Source of the DNA: Saccharothrix obliqua
GTDB lineage: Bacteria; Actinomycetota; Actinomycetes; Mycobacteriales; Pseudonocardiaceae
Assembly (NCBI RefSeq): GCF_019375475.1
Contig: NZ_JAHXGQ010000008.1
Location: 186,001-250,000, forward strand
Direction: 5' to 3'
DNA length: 64,000 nucleotides
The notes under the pieces were generated by a model. It was not told where the DNA came from. It did no database searches and saw only the letters and a program-made list of their open reading frames with translations. Made by a program: the position numbers and the translations under genes. The stretch's first letter is position 1. Every line of letters begins with the position of its first letter. This document shows, piece after piece, positions 50,126-59,168 of this stretch.

Positions 50126-51280
50126 GTGGCTACGGGTGTGAGCGTGCTGGTGATGAACTTCTACCAGCCGTGGATCTACGGCGGCGCGGAGCGGTTCAAC
50201 CAGATCCTGCGCGAAGAGCTGGGCATGGGCCGGTCGGCGGGCTACGTGTACGCCAACGACGCCGACCTGCCCGACCTGATCGCCTCCGGTGTGGCCGACC
50301 CCGAGTACGCGCGCCTCGCGCTCTACCAGCTCGACGGCGACTCGGTGCGCCCGCGCTCGCCGCACGCCGCGGCGTTGACCGGGGCCGACCCGGTGTCGCT
50401 GCGCACCCTGCTGGACGGTCTCCGGCCGCGCTACATCCGCTCGCACTTCCCGAGCGCGCACTTCCGGCCCGCGCTGGAGATCGCGGGCGCGGCCGGTGTG
50501 CCGTTCGTCTACGACGTGATGGACCTGTGGGACGACTTCACCAAGACGCCCTGGGGCGACAGCGAAACCGAGCGCTGGTACCAGCGGAACGCGCTGGCCG
50601 TGACGGCGGTCAGCAACCGCCTCGTGGACCGGCTGCCGGAGGGCGTTCCCGGGCACCTGGTGCCCAACGCCGTGGACAGCCGCTTCCTGCGCCGCATCGC
50701 GCCGGAGGGCGGTGTGCGGCGGCGCGCGCCCGGCACCCGCAAGCGCGTGCTGCACCTGGGCACGGTGTGGGGCAACTGGTTCGACTGGGAGGTGAACTTC
50801 CGGCTGGCGCGGGAGCTGCCGGAGTGCGACTTCACCTACATCGGCTCGTTGCGGCCCGCGCCCGAGGAGCACGACGGGCGTGACATCGAGGCGTTGCTGA
50901 CCGAACTCGACCGGCCCGCGAACGTGCGCGTGTTCGAGGAGGTGCCGCACGACGAGCTGGTGCCGTGGCTGACGGCGGCGGACGTGGGCATCATCCCGTT
51001 CCACCGCACCGAACTCACCGCCGCGGTGTCGCCGTTGAAGGTGTTCGAGTACCTGGGTGCGGGCTCGGTGGTGGTGTCCTCGGACATGCCCGACATCGAG
51101 TCGTACCCGGCGGTGCACATCGCCCGCGACGCGGACGAGTTCGTGAAGCTGGTGCACGAGGTGGACCCGCTGGAGCTGTCCCCGGCCGACGCCGAGGAGA
51201 TGGCGCGGTTCTGCGCGGCGAACACGTGGGCCGACCGCGTGCGCGCGTTGGACTCCATAGTGGACGGAGGTCGGCCGTGA
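50126..51280 (+). CDS. Glycosyltransferase, GT4-like
   Basis: 384 residues, GT-B fold. N-terminal NFYQPWIYGGAERFNQIL, a linker with DVMDLWDDFTKTPWG, VTAVSNRLVDRLPEG and HLVPNAVDSRFL (typical GT4 start of the nucleotide-sugar domain), then LHLGTVWGNWFDWE, DVGIIPFHRTELTAAVSPLKVFEYLGAGSVVVSSDMP with the EX7E-like region. GGAGG at 50114-50118 suits GTG 50126; GTG 50123 is also possible. It overlaps the next GT gene. Likely donors are UDP-xylose or other sugars made by the cluster. Confidence 0.85.
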   Translation: MATGVSVLVMNFYQPWIYGGAERFNQILREELGMGRSAGYVYANDADLPDLIASGVADPEYARLALYQLDGDSVRPRSPHAAALTGADPVSLRTLLDGLRPRYIRSHFPSAHFRPALEIAGAAGVPFVYDVMDLWDDFTKTPWGDSETERWYQRNALAVTAVSNRLVDRLPEGVPGHLVPNAVDSRFLRRIAPEGGVRRRAPGTRKRVLHLGTVWGNWFDWEVNFRLARELPECDFTYIGSLRPAPEEHDGRDIEALLTELDRPANVRVFEEVPHDELVPWLTAADVGIIPFHRTELTAAVSPLKVFEYLGAGSVVVSSDMPDIESYPAVHIARDADEFVKLVHEVDPLELSPADAEEMARFCAANTWADRVRALDSIVDGGRP

Positions 51281-52203
51281 GCGGCGCGCCGCTGGTCAAC
51301 TTCGTGATCCCGCTCTACAACGCCGCCGACATGCTGCCGCGCTCGGTGCGGTCGGCGTTGCGGCAGCGCGGGGTCGACGTGCGGGTGCTGGTCGTCGACC
51401 ACGGGTCCACCGACGGCAGCGACCGGATCGCGGCGGAACTGGCCGAGGACCCCAGGGTGGAGGTCATCACCCTGGTGCGGCGGCCCGACGACCGCCGCAC
51501 CCCGGCCCGGCCGCTCAACGTCGGCCTCGCGCACGCGGCCCGCACGTCCGAGCCGCCGGACCGGTCGTGGACGTTCCGGCTGGATGCGGACGACTTCCTG
51601 GCCGACGACGACGTGGCCGCCGAGCAACTGGCCCTGGGTGGGTACCGCAAGCTCGTCACGGCCACCGCGTTGTTCTTCAACGAGGAGGAGCGGTACGCGT
51701 ACGTCTACGGGCCCGCGCCGCACGACCGGACGTTGGAGCGCTACCGGAAGCGCGGCGCGTACAGCGCGGCCCACCCGTCCAACGCGGTCCGGACCGACCT
51801 GCTGCGGGAGGTGCTGACCCGCCGGGCGTCGCTGATGGACCAGGACCTGGACTTCGGCGAGGACCTCGACCAGACCTGCCTGCTGCTCTCGGCCGTCGGG
51901 CCGGGCGAGTTCGCCGTGGTGGACCGACCGTACTGCTTCAAGGCGATCGGCTCCCACACCGCGACGGCCGCCGCGTCCACGCGCCACCTGTGGACGTCGC
52001 ACATGCGCCTGCACCGCCGGAACCCGGACCTGTCGCGGTTCACGCTGCTGCGGGGGTTCGCGGAGCTGGTCCTGGGCGACCTGGTGGGCGAGCAACGCGC
52101 CCGGCGGGTGCTGCAACGGTTCGCCGGTCGCAACGGTGATTTCCGGGAGTGCGACTACGGGCTGGCGACCAAGCGGTTGGCCGAACTCGCCGCGCCGGTC
52201 TGA
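51277..52203 (+). CDS. Glycosyltransferase family 2
   Basis: A 308-residue GT-A enzyme. Nucleotide-binding start VNFVIPLYNAADMLPRSVRSAL, VLVVDHGSTDGSDRIA, and a DxD motif in FRLDADDFLADDD; later a catalytic-base-like acidic stretch (DLDFGEDLDQT). No membrane helices. GTG start overlaps the GT4-like stop. It ends the pyrrole/GT operon. Donor and acceptor unknown. Confidence 0.88.
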   Translation: MSGAPLVNFVIPLYNAADMLPRSVRSALRQRGVDVRVLVVDHGSTDGSDRIAAELAEDPRVEVITLVRRPDDRRTPARPLNVGLAHAARTSEPPDRSWTFRLDADDFLADDDVAAEQLALGGYRKLVTATALFFNEEERYAYVYGPAPHDRTLERYRKRGAYSAAHPSNAVRTDLLREVLTRRASLMDQDLDFGEDLDQTCLLLSAVGPGEFAVVDRPYCFKAIGSHTATAAASTRHLWTSHMRLHRRNPDLSRFTLLRGFAELVLGDLVGEQRARRVLQRFAGRNGDFRECDYGLATKRLAELAAPV

Positions 52204-52223
52204 CGCCGCGGGTCTCGGCGGGT

Positions 52224-52310
52224 GCCGGGGGACGTGAGCCGCTTCAACGGTGGCCAGGGTGCGGGTCGGGGGACGTGGTCCGCCTCGGGCGGGTGACCGG
52301 GGACGAGGGG
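52224..52310. repeat. Three degenerate repeats between convergent genes
   Basis: The core CGGGGGACGTG occurs at 52226-52236 and 52267-52277, and a variant (CGGGGACGA) at 52298-52306. Each is followed by a CCGC-rich stretch. They fill the 114-bp space between the GT2 and MFS genes and are similar in style to other eroded repeats in this window. Confidence 0.4.
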
Positions 52311-52317
52311 CGGTCGG

Positions 52318-53520
52318 TCAGGTGCGGGACGGGGTGGTCTGGTCGGCGGCGGCCAGGGCGCGCCACGTCGTGAGCACCAGGCCGACCCCCGCGGCGGCAC
52401 CCAGCCAGAGGGGCGCGGTCAGGCCGACGGCCGTCGCGAGGACGCCCGCCAGCGCCGCGCCGACCGCCGCCCCGCCGGTGGACAGCAGGCGGTAGGCGCT
52501 CTGCACCCGGCCCAGCAGGTCGGGTGGCGCGAGGCGCTGGCGCAACGTCGAGGTGCTGGTCGCGAACACCATCGACACCAGGCCGAACAACGCCAGCACC
52601 ACGCACGCCGCCACCAGGTCCCGCAGCACGGCCAGCGCCGCGTGCGTGGCGGCCTCCGCCAGCAGGCCCACGCGCAGCACCGCCGTCGTACCGAAGCGGC
52701 GCACGACGCGGTCGGCCAGGAGACCTCCCACGACACCGCCCCACGCCAGCGCCGTCAGCAGCGCCGGGTAGGCGAAGGCGCCGCCCAGCCGCTCGGCGGC
52801 GATCAGGACCAGCACCGCCGTGGTGCCCGCGAACGTCAGGTTCAGCAGGCCCACCGTCACCGCCAGCACCCGCAGCAGCCGGTGCGACCACAACCACCGC
52901 AACCCCACCAGGACCGCCGTCCGCAGCGGCACGCGGTCCGTGGTGGCCGGGCGCGTGCCGCCGAGGGTGAGGACCACCACCGCGACCGCCGCCAGCGCCG
53001 CGGCGTCCGCCGCGAACGGCAGCCACGCCGCGAGCGCGAACAGCCCGGCCGCCACGGGTGCGGCCAGCAGGTCGCCGGCCAGCGTGCGCCCCGCGAGCAG
53101 GCGGCCGTTCGCCCTGGCCAGCAGGGGTTCCGGCACCAGCACGGGCACCTGAGCCACCACCGCGGCGTCGAACAGCACACCGGCGCAGCCCACGACGAAG
53201 AACGCCGCGTAGAGCAACGCCACCGCGGGCGTGCCGGCGAGGACCGCCCACGCCACCACGCCGAGCGCGAGCGCTCGCGCGAGAGCGGTCGCGGACATCA
53301 GGCGTGCCGGGTCCAGCCGGTCGACCAGCGCGCCGCCGGGCAGGCTGAACAGCAGCCACGGCAGGCGTTGCGCCACCACCAGCCCGCTGATCGCGATCGG
53401 GTCGCGGGTCAGCGCGACGGCGAGCAGGGGGCCGGCGACGACGGTCAGCCCGTCGCCGAGCGCGCCCACCGTGCTCGCGCCCCAGAGTCTGCCGAACCGA
53501 CCGCTCAGGCGCGTGGACAT
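52318..53520 (-). CDS. MFS transporter, probable product exporter
   Basis: A 400-residue membrane protein with 10-12 hydrophobic segments and MFS signatures (LWGASTVGALGDGLTVVAGPLLA; LPGGALVDRLDPARLM loop 2-3; ADRVVRRFGTTAVLR in the second half). It resembles the Enterobactin-exporter/MFS_3 group found with antibiotic clusters. A -10-like TAGGAT lies seven bases before the ATG, suggesting a leaderless transcript. It is divergent from the radical-SAM operon and probably exports the final product. Confidence 0.87.
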   Translation of the reverse strand: MSTRLSGRFGRLWGASTVGALGDGLTVVAGPLLAVALTRDPIAISGLVVAQRLPWLLFSLPGGALVDRLDPARLMSATALARALALGVVAWAVLAGTPAVALLYAAFFVVGCAGVLFDAAVVAQVPVLVPEPLLARANGRLLAGRTLAGDLLAAPVAAGLFALAAWLPFAADAAALAAVAVVVLTLGGTRPATTDRVPLRTAVLVGLRWLWSHRLLRVLAVTVGLLNLTFAGTTAVLVLIAAERLGGAFAYPALLTALAWGGVVGGLLADRVVRRFGTTAVLRVGLLAEAATHAALAVLRDLVAACVVLALFGLVSMVFATSTSTLRQRLAPPDLLGRVQSAYRLLSTGGAAVGAALAGVLATAVGLTAPLWLGAAAGVGLVLTTWRALAAADQTTPSRT

Positions 53521-53560
53521 GCGGCCGATCCTAGTGTCCCGAGTGGAAGAGTTGCGCGCC

Positions 53561-53590
53561 TTGTCCTTCCACCGCAACGGAAGTTACTGT
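53561..53590 (+). promoter_or_regulatory. Putative promoter for the radical-SAM operon
   Basis: TTGTCC at 53561-53566 and TACTGT at 53585-53590 with an 18-bp spacer, about 115 bp before the radical-SAM start and divergent from the MFS gene. Sequence-based guess only. Confidence 0.35.
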
Positions 53591-53703
53591 CGCGTCGGTG
53601 GGCCGCTCGCCCCCATCAGGCGGCACCGCCCGCCGTCGCCCGACCAGAGCGCACCGGACGCCGTCAGCCCGACGGCGCGCTTGAGCACGCCTTGGAGGGA
53701 CTC

Positions 53704-55788
53704 ATGTCACCTGGGACCACCGTGGTTCCGGAGGTCTGGCTCGCCGACCTGACCTACACCCAGCAGTCGATCTCGGCTGAGTCGATGCCCTACGCGGTGG
53801 CGTGCCTGGCGACCTACGCCGCCGACACCAGCCCGGACCTCAAGTTCCGCCTCTTCAAGTACCCGGAGCGGCTGGCGGAGGCGTTGGAGGCCGAGACGCC
53901 GCGCGTGCTCGGGTTCAGCCACTACGTCTGGAACTCCGAGCTTTCCCTGGCGTTCGCCCGCGCGGTGCGCGCCGCCCGGCCGGACGTGGTCATCGTGTTC
54001 GGCGGCCCGCACTACAGCCTGGTGGTGCCGGAGCGGGAGCAGTTCCTGCGCGAGCACCCGGAGATCGACTACTACGTCGTGGGCGAGGGTGAGCAGGGCT
54101 TCGCCGAACTGCTCGTCGAGCTGACCGAGGCCGGGTTCGACCGCGACGCGGTGCACGGCAAGGTCCGCTCGGTGAACTCGATCGCGCCGGACGGCACGGC
54201 GCACATGGACTTCAGCCGCCCGCGCATGGCGGACATGGAGAGCATCCCGCCCCCGTACCTGTCGGGCCTGCTGGACGAGTTCTTCGACGGCAAGCTGGTG
54301 CCGACGCTCCAGACCAACCGCGGCTGCCCGTTCAAGTGCACCTTCTGCGTGGAAGGCGAGAAGTATTACCAGAAGGTCGCGATGAACCCGCTGGAGGCGG
54401 TGGAGCGGCAGCTGCACCACATCGGCTCGCGGATGCGCGACCTGATCGCCGAGGGCGGGCGCAACGAGCTGCTGCTCACCGACTCCAACTTCGGCATGTA
54501 CCCGCAGGACGAGCAGATCTGCGACATCATCGCCGAGTGCCAGGACCGGTACGGCTGGCCGCGTTACATCAACGCCACCACCGGCAAGAACAAGCGCGAC
54601 CGCGTCTTGCGGGCGATCGAGAAGACCCGCGGCGCGATCCAGCTCACCGGCTCGGTGCAGAGCATGGACCCGGGCGTGCTGGAGAACATCCAGCGCACCA
54701 ACATCAACGCCGACACGCTGGTGCAGCAGGCGTTGGCGGCCAAGCAGGCGGGCGCCGGCTCCTACAGCGAGATCATCCTCGGCCTGCCCGGCGACAGCCG
54801 CGCCGCGCACCTGGCGAGCATCCGCAAGCTGCTGGACGCGGGCTTCGACTCGCTGACCATGTTCCAGCTCTCCCTGCTGCCCGGCAGCGAGCTGTCCACG
54901 CCCGCCAACCGCGAGCGGTTCGCGATGCGCACGAAGTACCGGGTCATCCCGCGCTCGTTCGGCAGCTACCGGGTGCTCGGGCAGGTGGTCGCGGCGGCGG
55001 AGGTGGACGAGGTCTGCGTCGGTCTCGACACGCTGACGTTCGACGAGTACCTGGAGTGCCGGATCTACAACTGCTACGTGTCCCTGCTGCACAACCACAG
55101 CCCGTTCGCGGCGATCGAGAAGTTCTTGCAGTCCAAGGGCCGTTCCATCGCGGACTGGATCGACGCGGCGATCGCGCTGCCCCGCCCCGCCGACCTGGAC
55201 CGGGCGATGGAGCTGTTCACCCGCGAGACCATCGGTCAGCTGCACGACGACCGCGACGAGCTGATGGAGTACGTGAAGCAGCCGGAGACCATGGCCCGCT
55301 ACCTGTCCGGCGAGCTGGGCAACAACGAGATGTACACCTACCGCGCCTACGCCCTGATGTACGGCTGGCCCGGCTTGGTCGAGATCGCGTTCTCCGCGCT
55401 GGACAAGGTCTTCGAGGACGACCCGCTGTCCGCGGAGGAGCACGCGTTCCTGGCCGACCTGCGGGAGTTCGTGTCCGCCAGCGGGCGCGGGGTGTTCGAG
55501 CTGGACTCGCCGACCGCCGTGCACGCCACGCTGTCCCACGACATCGCGCGGTACGCGAGCGACCCGGAGAGCACACCCGCGGACTGCGTGCTGGCCACGC
55601 CGCAGCGGGTCGCGTTCCGCCTCACCCGCGACCAGCGCGACCTGCTGTCCGGTTACGCCAAGACGCTCGGCCTGGACGAGCGCGGCATCGGCCGCGCCCT
55701 CACCAAGAGCAGGCTCTACCACTTCCTGCGCGAGGCGGTCCCGGAGACGTCCGCCGACACCGCGCCCGCGCGGATGGCGGTGCGCTGA
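53704..55788 (+). CDS. Cobalamin-binding-type radical SAM enzyme
   Basis: 694 residues. The N-terminal B12-binding-like Rossmann module (YAVACLATYA; VLGFSHYVWNSEL; VVIVFGGPHYSLVVP; YVVGEGEQGFAELL) is followed by the radical-SAM core with CxxxCxxC in RGCPFKCTFCVEG at ~207-216 and LLTDSNFGMYPQDE, then a long C-terminal domain (~420-694). The RBS GGAGGG precedes the ATG. It heads a run of overlapping genes. Possible reactions are C-methylation, epimerisation or rearrangement of a sugar or core carbon; sequence alone does not decide. It resembles the first radical-SAM enzyme (15.3 kb) in layout but not closely in sequence. Confidence 0.87.
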   Translation: MSPGTTVVPEVWLADLTYTQQSISAESMPYAVACLATYAADTSPDLKFRLFKYPERLAEALEAETPRVLGFSHYVWNSELSLAFARAVRAARPDVVIVFGGPHYSLVVPEREQFLREHPEIDYYVVGEGEQGFAELLVELTEAGFDRDAVHGKVRSVNSIAPDGTAHMDFSRPRMADMESIPPPYLSGLLDEFFDGKLVPTLQTNRGCPFKCTFCVEGEKYYQKVAMNPLEAVERQLHHIGSRMRDLIAEGGRNELLLTDSNFGMYPQDEQICDIIAECQDRYGWPRYINATTGKNKRDRVLRAIEKTRGAIQLTGSVQSMDPGVLENIQRTNINADTLVQQALAAKQAGAGSYSEIILGLPGDSRAAHLASIRKLLDAGFDSLTMFQLSLLPGSELSTPANRERFAMRTKYRVIPRSFGSYRVLGQVVAAAEVDEVCVGLDTLTFDEYLECRIYNCYVSLLHNHSPFAAIEKFLQSKGRSIADWIDAAIALPRPADLDRAMELFTRETIGQLHDDRDELMEYVKQPETMARYLSGELGNNEMYTYRAYALMYGWPGLVEIAFSALDKVFEDDPLSAEEHAFLADLREFVSASGRGVFELDSPTAVHATLSHDIARYASDPESTPADCVLATPQRVAFRLTRDQRDLLSGYAKTLGLDERGIGRALTKSRLYHFLREAVPETSADTAPARMAVR

Positions 55789-57206
55789 TGCGGTGGGCCG
55801 TGGTGTGCGGGGACGGGCTACCGGTGAGCGGCCTGCTGACGGTGCTGCGCAACGTGGTGGACCGCGCGACGGCGGCCGGGCACCTGGACCTGCCGGTGGC
55901 CGCCGACCTGGGCTACTCCTGGCGGCCGGACAAGGCGGCGTTCTTCCCGGCGGGCCGGTCGGACCTGCGTTACCCGGACTGGTTGGAGGTCACCGACGCG
56001 GTGCCCACCGACCTGTCCCGCGACGCCCTGATCGCCGAGCTGGGCGCGATCCGCTCGGCCGTCGCCGACGCCGACGAGCTGACGCCGGAGGGCGTCCACG
56101 CCCTGCACGCCCGGATCGAGGCGCTGGCCGCGCCGTACGCCGAGCACTTCACCCGCTGGCTGGACGAGGCGGACGTGGACTGGGTGGTGGCGGTCAACAT
56201 GACGCTGTCCGACGCGGTGCCGGTCACGGTGGGCCTGCGGCGTGCCGTGCAGCGGCGGTGGGGCGCCGGTCGGCCGGGTGGGGCGCTGTACTGGGACCAC
56301 GACCTGTTCGGCAGCTACGCCGTGCGCGAGCGCGGCCGGCGGGTGTACCCGACCGCGCCGAACGAGTTCACGCCGGTGCCGGACGCGGCGACCGACCGGT
56401 GGGCGGTGGTCACGGCGGGCCTGGCCGACGAGACCGCGCGGTACCCGACCCCGCTGCGGGCCGAGGTGGTGCCGAACGTGCTGCCGGTGGTGCCCGACGG
56501 GCCGCTGTCCGCGTTCCAACGGGACTTCCTCACCTGGCACGGCCTGGGCGAGGACCGGCCGGCCGTGCTGGTCCCGGTGCGGCTGTTCCAGGTGAAGGGC
56601 GTGGAGATCGCGCTGCGGGTGTTCGCCGGGATGCGTGCGGCGGACGGGCCGGACCCGGCGCTGCTGGTGTTCGGCAGCCTCGACGAGGACCCGGAGTACG
56701 TGGCCGAGGTGCGGCGCGTCGCGGCCGACCTGGCGGTGGAGGACGCCGTGGTGTTCCTGGACGGCGTCCCGCTCGCGTCCCACCGCGACGGGAGCGGTCG
56801 GCCGCACCCGGACGAGGCCGACCTGCTCGGCATCGCCCGGCACACCGGCGGGGCGGTGCTGTTCACGCCCAACCGCACCGACGTGGAGAGCGTCGGCCTC
56901 GGACCGGCGCTCGCGGCGGTCGCCGACGTGCCGTGCGCGGTCACCCCGTACGCGGCGTTCGAACCGACCTACGGTCCCGACTTCCGCTACGTGCGGGTCG
57001 ACCCGGAGGCGGCGCACCGCGCGGGTGCGGAACTGATGGGGTGGCTGGCCGCCCGCCGCGCGGGCCGCGCGTGGGTGGCCGACGCGCTGGCCACCAACCG
57101 CGAACTGGTCCGGGCGCGGTTCCCGGACGCGCCGTGGGCGCGACTGCTGCGCGTGATGGCCGCGGCGACGGCCCGCGAACGGATCGGCCTCGGGCAGAGG
57201 AGCTGA
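55788..57206 (+). CDS. Glycosyltransferase-like protein (GT-B fold)
   Basis: 472 residues. The C-terminal half looks like a GT4 nucleotide-sugar domain: VLVPVRLFQVKGVEIALRVFAGM, VVFLDGVPL, LLGIARHTGGAVLFTPNRTDVESVGLGPALAAVADVPCAVTPY. The N-terminal half (VVCGDGLPVSGLLTVL; ALYWDHDLFGSYA) is the acceptor domain. ATG overlaps the radical-SAM stop by one base. A third possible glycosyltransferase of the cluster. Medium certainty because the N-terminal domain is unusual. Confidence 0.75.
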   Translation: MRWAVVCGDGLPVSGLLTVLRNVVDRATAAGHLDLPVAADLGYSWRPDKAAFFPAGRSDLRYPDWLEVTDAVPTDLSRDALIAELGAIRSAVADADELTPEGVHALHARIEALAAPYAEHFTRWLDEADVDWVVAVNMTLSDAVPVTVGLRRAVQRRWGAGRPGGALYWDHDLFGSYAVRERGRRVYPTAPNEFTPVPDAATDRWAVVTAGLADETARYPTPLRAEVVPNVLPVVPDGPLSAFQRDFLTWHGLGEDRPAVLVPVRLFQVKGVEIALRVFAGMRAADGPDPALLVFGSLDEDPEYVAEVRRVAADLAVEDAVVFLDGVPLASHRDGSGRPHPDEADLLGIARHTGGAVLFTPNRTDVESVGLGPALAAVADVPCAVTPYAAFEPTYGPDFRYVRVDPEAAHRAGAELMGWLAARRAGRAWVADALATNRELVRARFPDAPWARLLRVMAAATARERIGLGQRS

Positions 57207-57210
57207 CAGG

Positions 57211-58221
57211 ATGGGCAACGCAACGATCACCGAAGTCGCGCCGGGCGTCGGCGAGGTGCGGCTCGGCCCGCTCGCCGAGCGGCACCAGGCCGCGCTGGAC
57301 GACCTCGTGGCCCGCTACGGCCGCGCCGACCACCCGGACTTCCTGCCGCGCGCGCCGTTCGCGGCCGACGTGCTGCCCGACGACCTGGCCGCGGCGCTGG
57401 CCGCCATGCGGTACCGCGAGTCGCCGTCCGTGCTGGTGGTGCGTGGCGGACCGGTGGCCGAGCCCGCCGTGCCCACGCCGGTCCACTGGCGGGAGCGGCC
57501 GGCGGCGGCGACCGTGCGGCAGGACTTCTGGCTGGCGCTGGTCGCGTCCCGGCTCGGCGACCCGGTGTGCTGGTCCACGCTCCAGGGCGGGCGGTTGTTC
57601 CACGACATCCTGCCCATCGCCGGCGAGGAGCACGAGCAGACCGGGCACGGCAGCGCGGACGTGCTGGAGTTCCACGTGGAGGACGGCTTCTGCGACCACC
57701 GGTGCGACGCGCTGGCCCTGCTGTGCGTGCGGGACCGGGACGGCGTGGCCAGCCTGGTGGCCGCGGTGGACGCGCTGGACCTCGGCGAACTTGACCTGGA
57801 GGTGTTGTTCGAGCCGCGGTTCCTGATCCGGCCGGACCCGGAGCACCTGCGTGGTGTCGACCCGGCGTCCGTGCCGGTGCCGCCCCGACCGGTGTTGTTC
57901 GGCGACCCGGCGGCGCCGTACCTGCGGGTGGACCCCGCCTACACCGACCCGCTGCCGGGCGACGAGCGCGCCGCGCGGGCGCTGGAGGACCTGTGCGCGC
58001 GGCTCGCGGGCGCGATGGTCGCGCTGCCCATGAGCCCCGGCGACCTGCTGCTGGTGGACAACTACCGCGCCGTGCACGGCCGGGCCGCGTTCCGGGCGCG
58101 GTACGACGGCACGGACCGGTGGCTGCGCAAGGTGACCGTGGTCCGCGACCTGCGGCGCACCGGTCGCCGGGCGGAGGACGACACCAGGGTGCTGGAGCCG
58201 TTCGCGGCGGTCCGGGGCTAG
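57211..58221 (+). CDS. Fe(II)/2-oxoglutarate oxygenase, VioC/clavaminate-synthase-like
   Basis: 336 residues of the TauD/CAS group. Iron-binding H-x-E appears in EFHVEDGFCDHRCDALALLCVRD (~147-170), as in VioC and AsnO-type amino-acid beta-hydroxylases. The distal His is in NYRAVHGRAAF and the 2-oxoglutarate Arg in DRWLRKVTV (~300). RBS GGAG before the ATG, 4 bp after the GT gene. Substrates in this group are usually free or carrier-bound amino acids, so it hints at an amino-acid unit in the product beyond proline. H-x-E excludes a SyrB2-type halogenase. Confidence 0.85.
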   Translation: MGNATITEVAPGVGEVRLGPLAERHQAALDDLVARYGRADHPDFLPRAPFAADVLPDDLAAALAAMRYRESPSVLVVRGGPVAEPAVPTPVHWRERPAAATVRQDFWLALVASRLGDPVCWSTLQGGRLFHDILPIAGEEHEQTGHGSADVLEFHVEDGFCDHRCDALALLCVRDRDGVASLVAAVDALDLGELDLEVLFEPRFLIRPDPEHLRGVDPASVPVPPRPVLFGDPAAPYLRVDPAYTDPLPGDERAARALEDLCARLAGAMVALPMSPGDLLLVDNYRAVHGRAAFRARYDGTDRWLRKVTVVRDLRRTGRRAEDDTRVLEPFAAVRG

Positions 58222-58223
58222 GG

Positions 58224-59168
58224 GTGCGGTTCCACCTGCTGCTGTCCAACGTGACCGGTGCGGTGGCCGGGCCGGACCCGGCCGCCGCCCTGGTCGAGGC
58301 GGCCCGCCGGGCGGAGGAGGCCGGGCTGGACCGGGTGTGGCTGCCCGACCACCAGTGGTGGGACGCCGGTCCCGCCGACCGGCCGGTGCTCGACCCGTTC
58401 GCGGTGCTCGGCCTGCTGGCCGGCGCCACCCGGCGGATCGGGCTCGGCCCGCTGGTGGCGGGCGTGCACTTCCGCCACCCGGCGGTGCTGCTCAAGCAGG
58501 TCACCACGCTGGACGTGCTGTCGGGCGGCCGGGCCTGCTTCGGCATCGGCGCGGGCTGGTACCGGCCCGAGTGCGCGGGGCTGGGCATCCCGTTCCCGCC
58601 CGCGCCGCAGCGGTACGCGTTGCTCGCGGACGCGTTGCGCCTGGCCCGGCTGATGTGGTCCCCGGAGGGTGCTTCGGCGGACACCGCGCCCGCCCTGACC
58701 GGCGAGGTGCTGGTGGTGCCCAGGGCGCTGTGCTCGCCCGCGCCCCGGCGCGTGCCGCCGGTCCTGGTCGGCGGCGACGGTCCGAAGTGGACGCTGCCCC
58801 TGGTGGCGGCGCACGCGGACGAGGCGAACCTGTTCGCCACCACCGAGGACGGCACGTCCCGGCTGGACGTGCTGGCCGACCGGGTGCGGCGGCTCGCGGC
58901 GGAGTGCGCCGCGGTCGACCGCGACCCGGCGGGGATCACGCTCACCGCGACCGTGCTGACCGACCCGTCCGCCGGCCGCGCGGCCCTGGACCGGACGCGG
59001 CGGTTGGTGGACGGCCTGGCCGCGCTGGGCGTGGCGGCCGTCGTGATCGGCGACCCGGCGGCGGTCGGCGCGGGCGTGCTGGACCGCCGGGCCGTGCTGG
59101 ACACCTGGCTGGAGCGGGTGGTGCCGCAGGCGCCCGAACCGGCCCCGACGTGGAGAGGAAACCGATGA
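58224..59168 (+). CDS. LLM-class (F420-dependent type) oxidoreductase
   Basis: A 314-residue luciferase-like TIM-barrel enzyme. FHLLLSNVTG at the start, AEEAGLDRVWLPDH, LGPLVAGVHFRHPAVLLKQVTTLDVLSGGRACFGIGAGWYRPE and VPPVLVGGDGPKW are typical of F420-using oxidoreductases of actinomycetes. GTG 58224 lies 3 bp after the dioxygenase stop. It may oxidise or reduce a sugar or core carbon in the pathway. Cofactor inferred from family and phylum. Confidence 0.85.
   Translation: MRFHLLLSNVTGAVAGPDPAAALVEAARRAEEAGLDRVWLPDHQWWDAGPADRPVLDPFAVLGLLAGATRRIGLGPLVAGVHFRHPAVLLKQVTTLDVLSGGRACFGIGAGWYRPECAGLGIPFPPAPQRYALLADALRLARLMWSPEGASADTAPALTGEVLVVPRALCSPAPRRVPPVLVGGDGPKWTLPLVAAHADEANLFATTEDGTSRLDVLADRVRRLAAECAAVDRDPAGITLTATVLTDPSAGRAALDRTRRLVDGLAALGVAAVVIGDPAAVGAGVLDRRAVLDTWLERVVPQAPEPAPTWRGNR

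Noticed and set aside
57211..58221. A second iron halogenase
   Set aside because: The iron-binding motif is H-V-E with the acidic ligand present, so it is a hydroxylase-type oxygenase of the VioC/CAS group.
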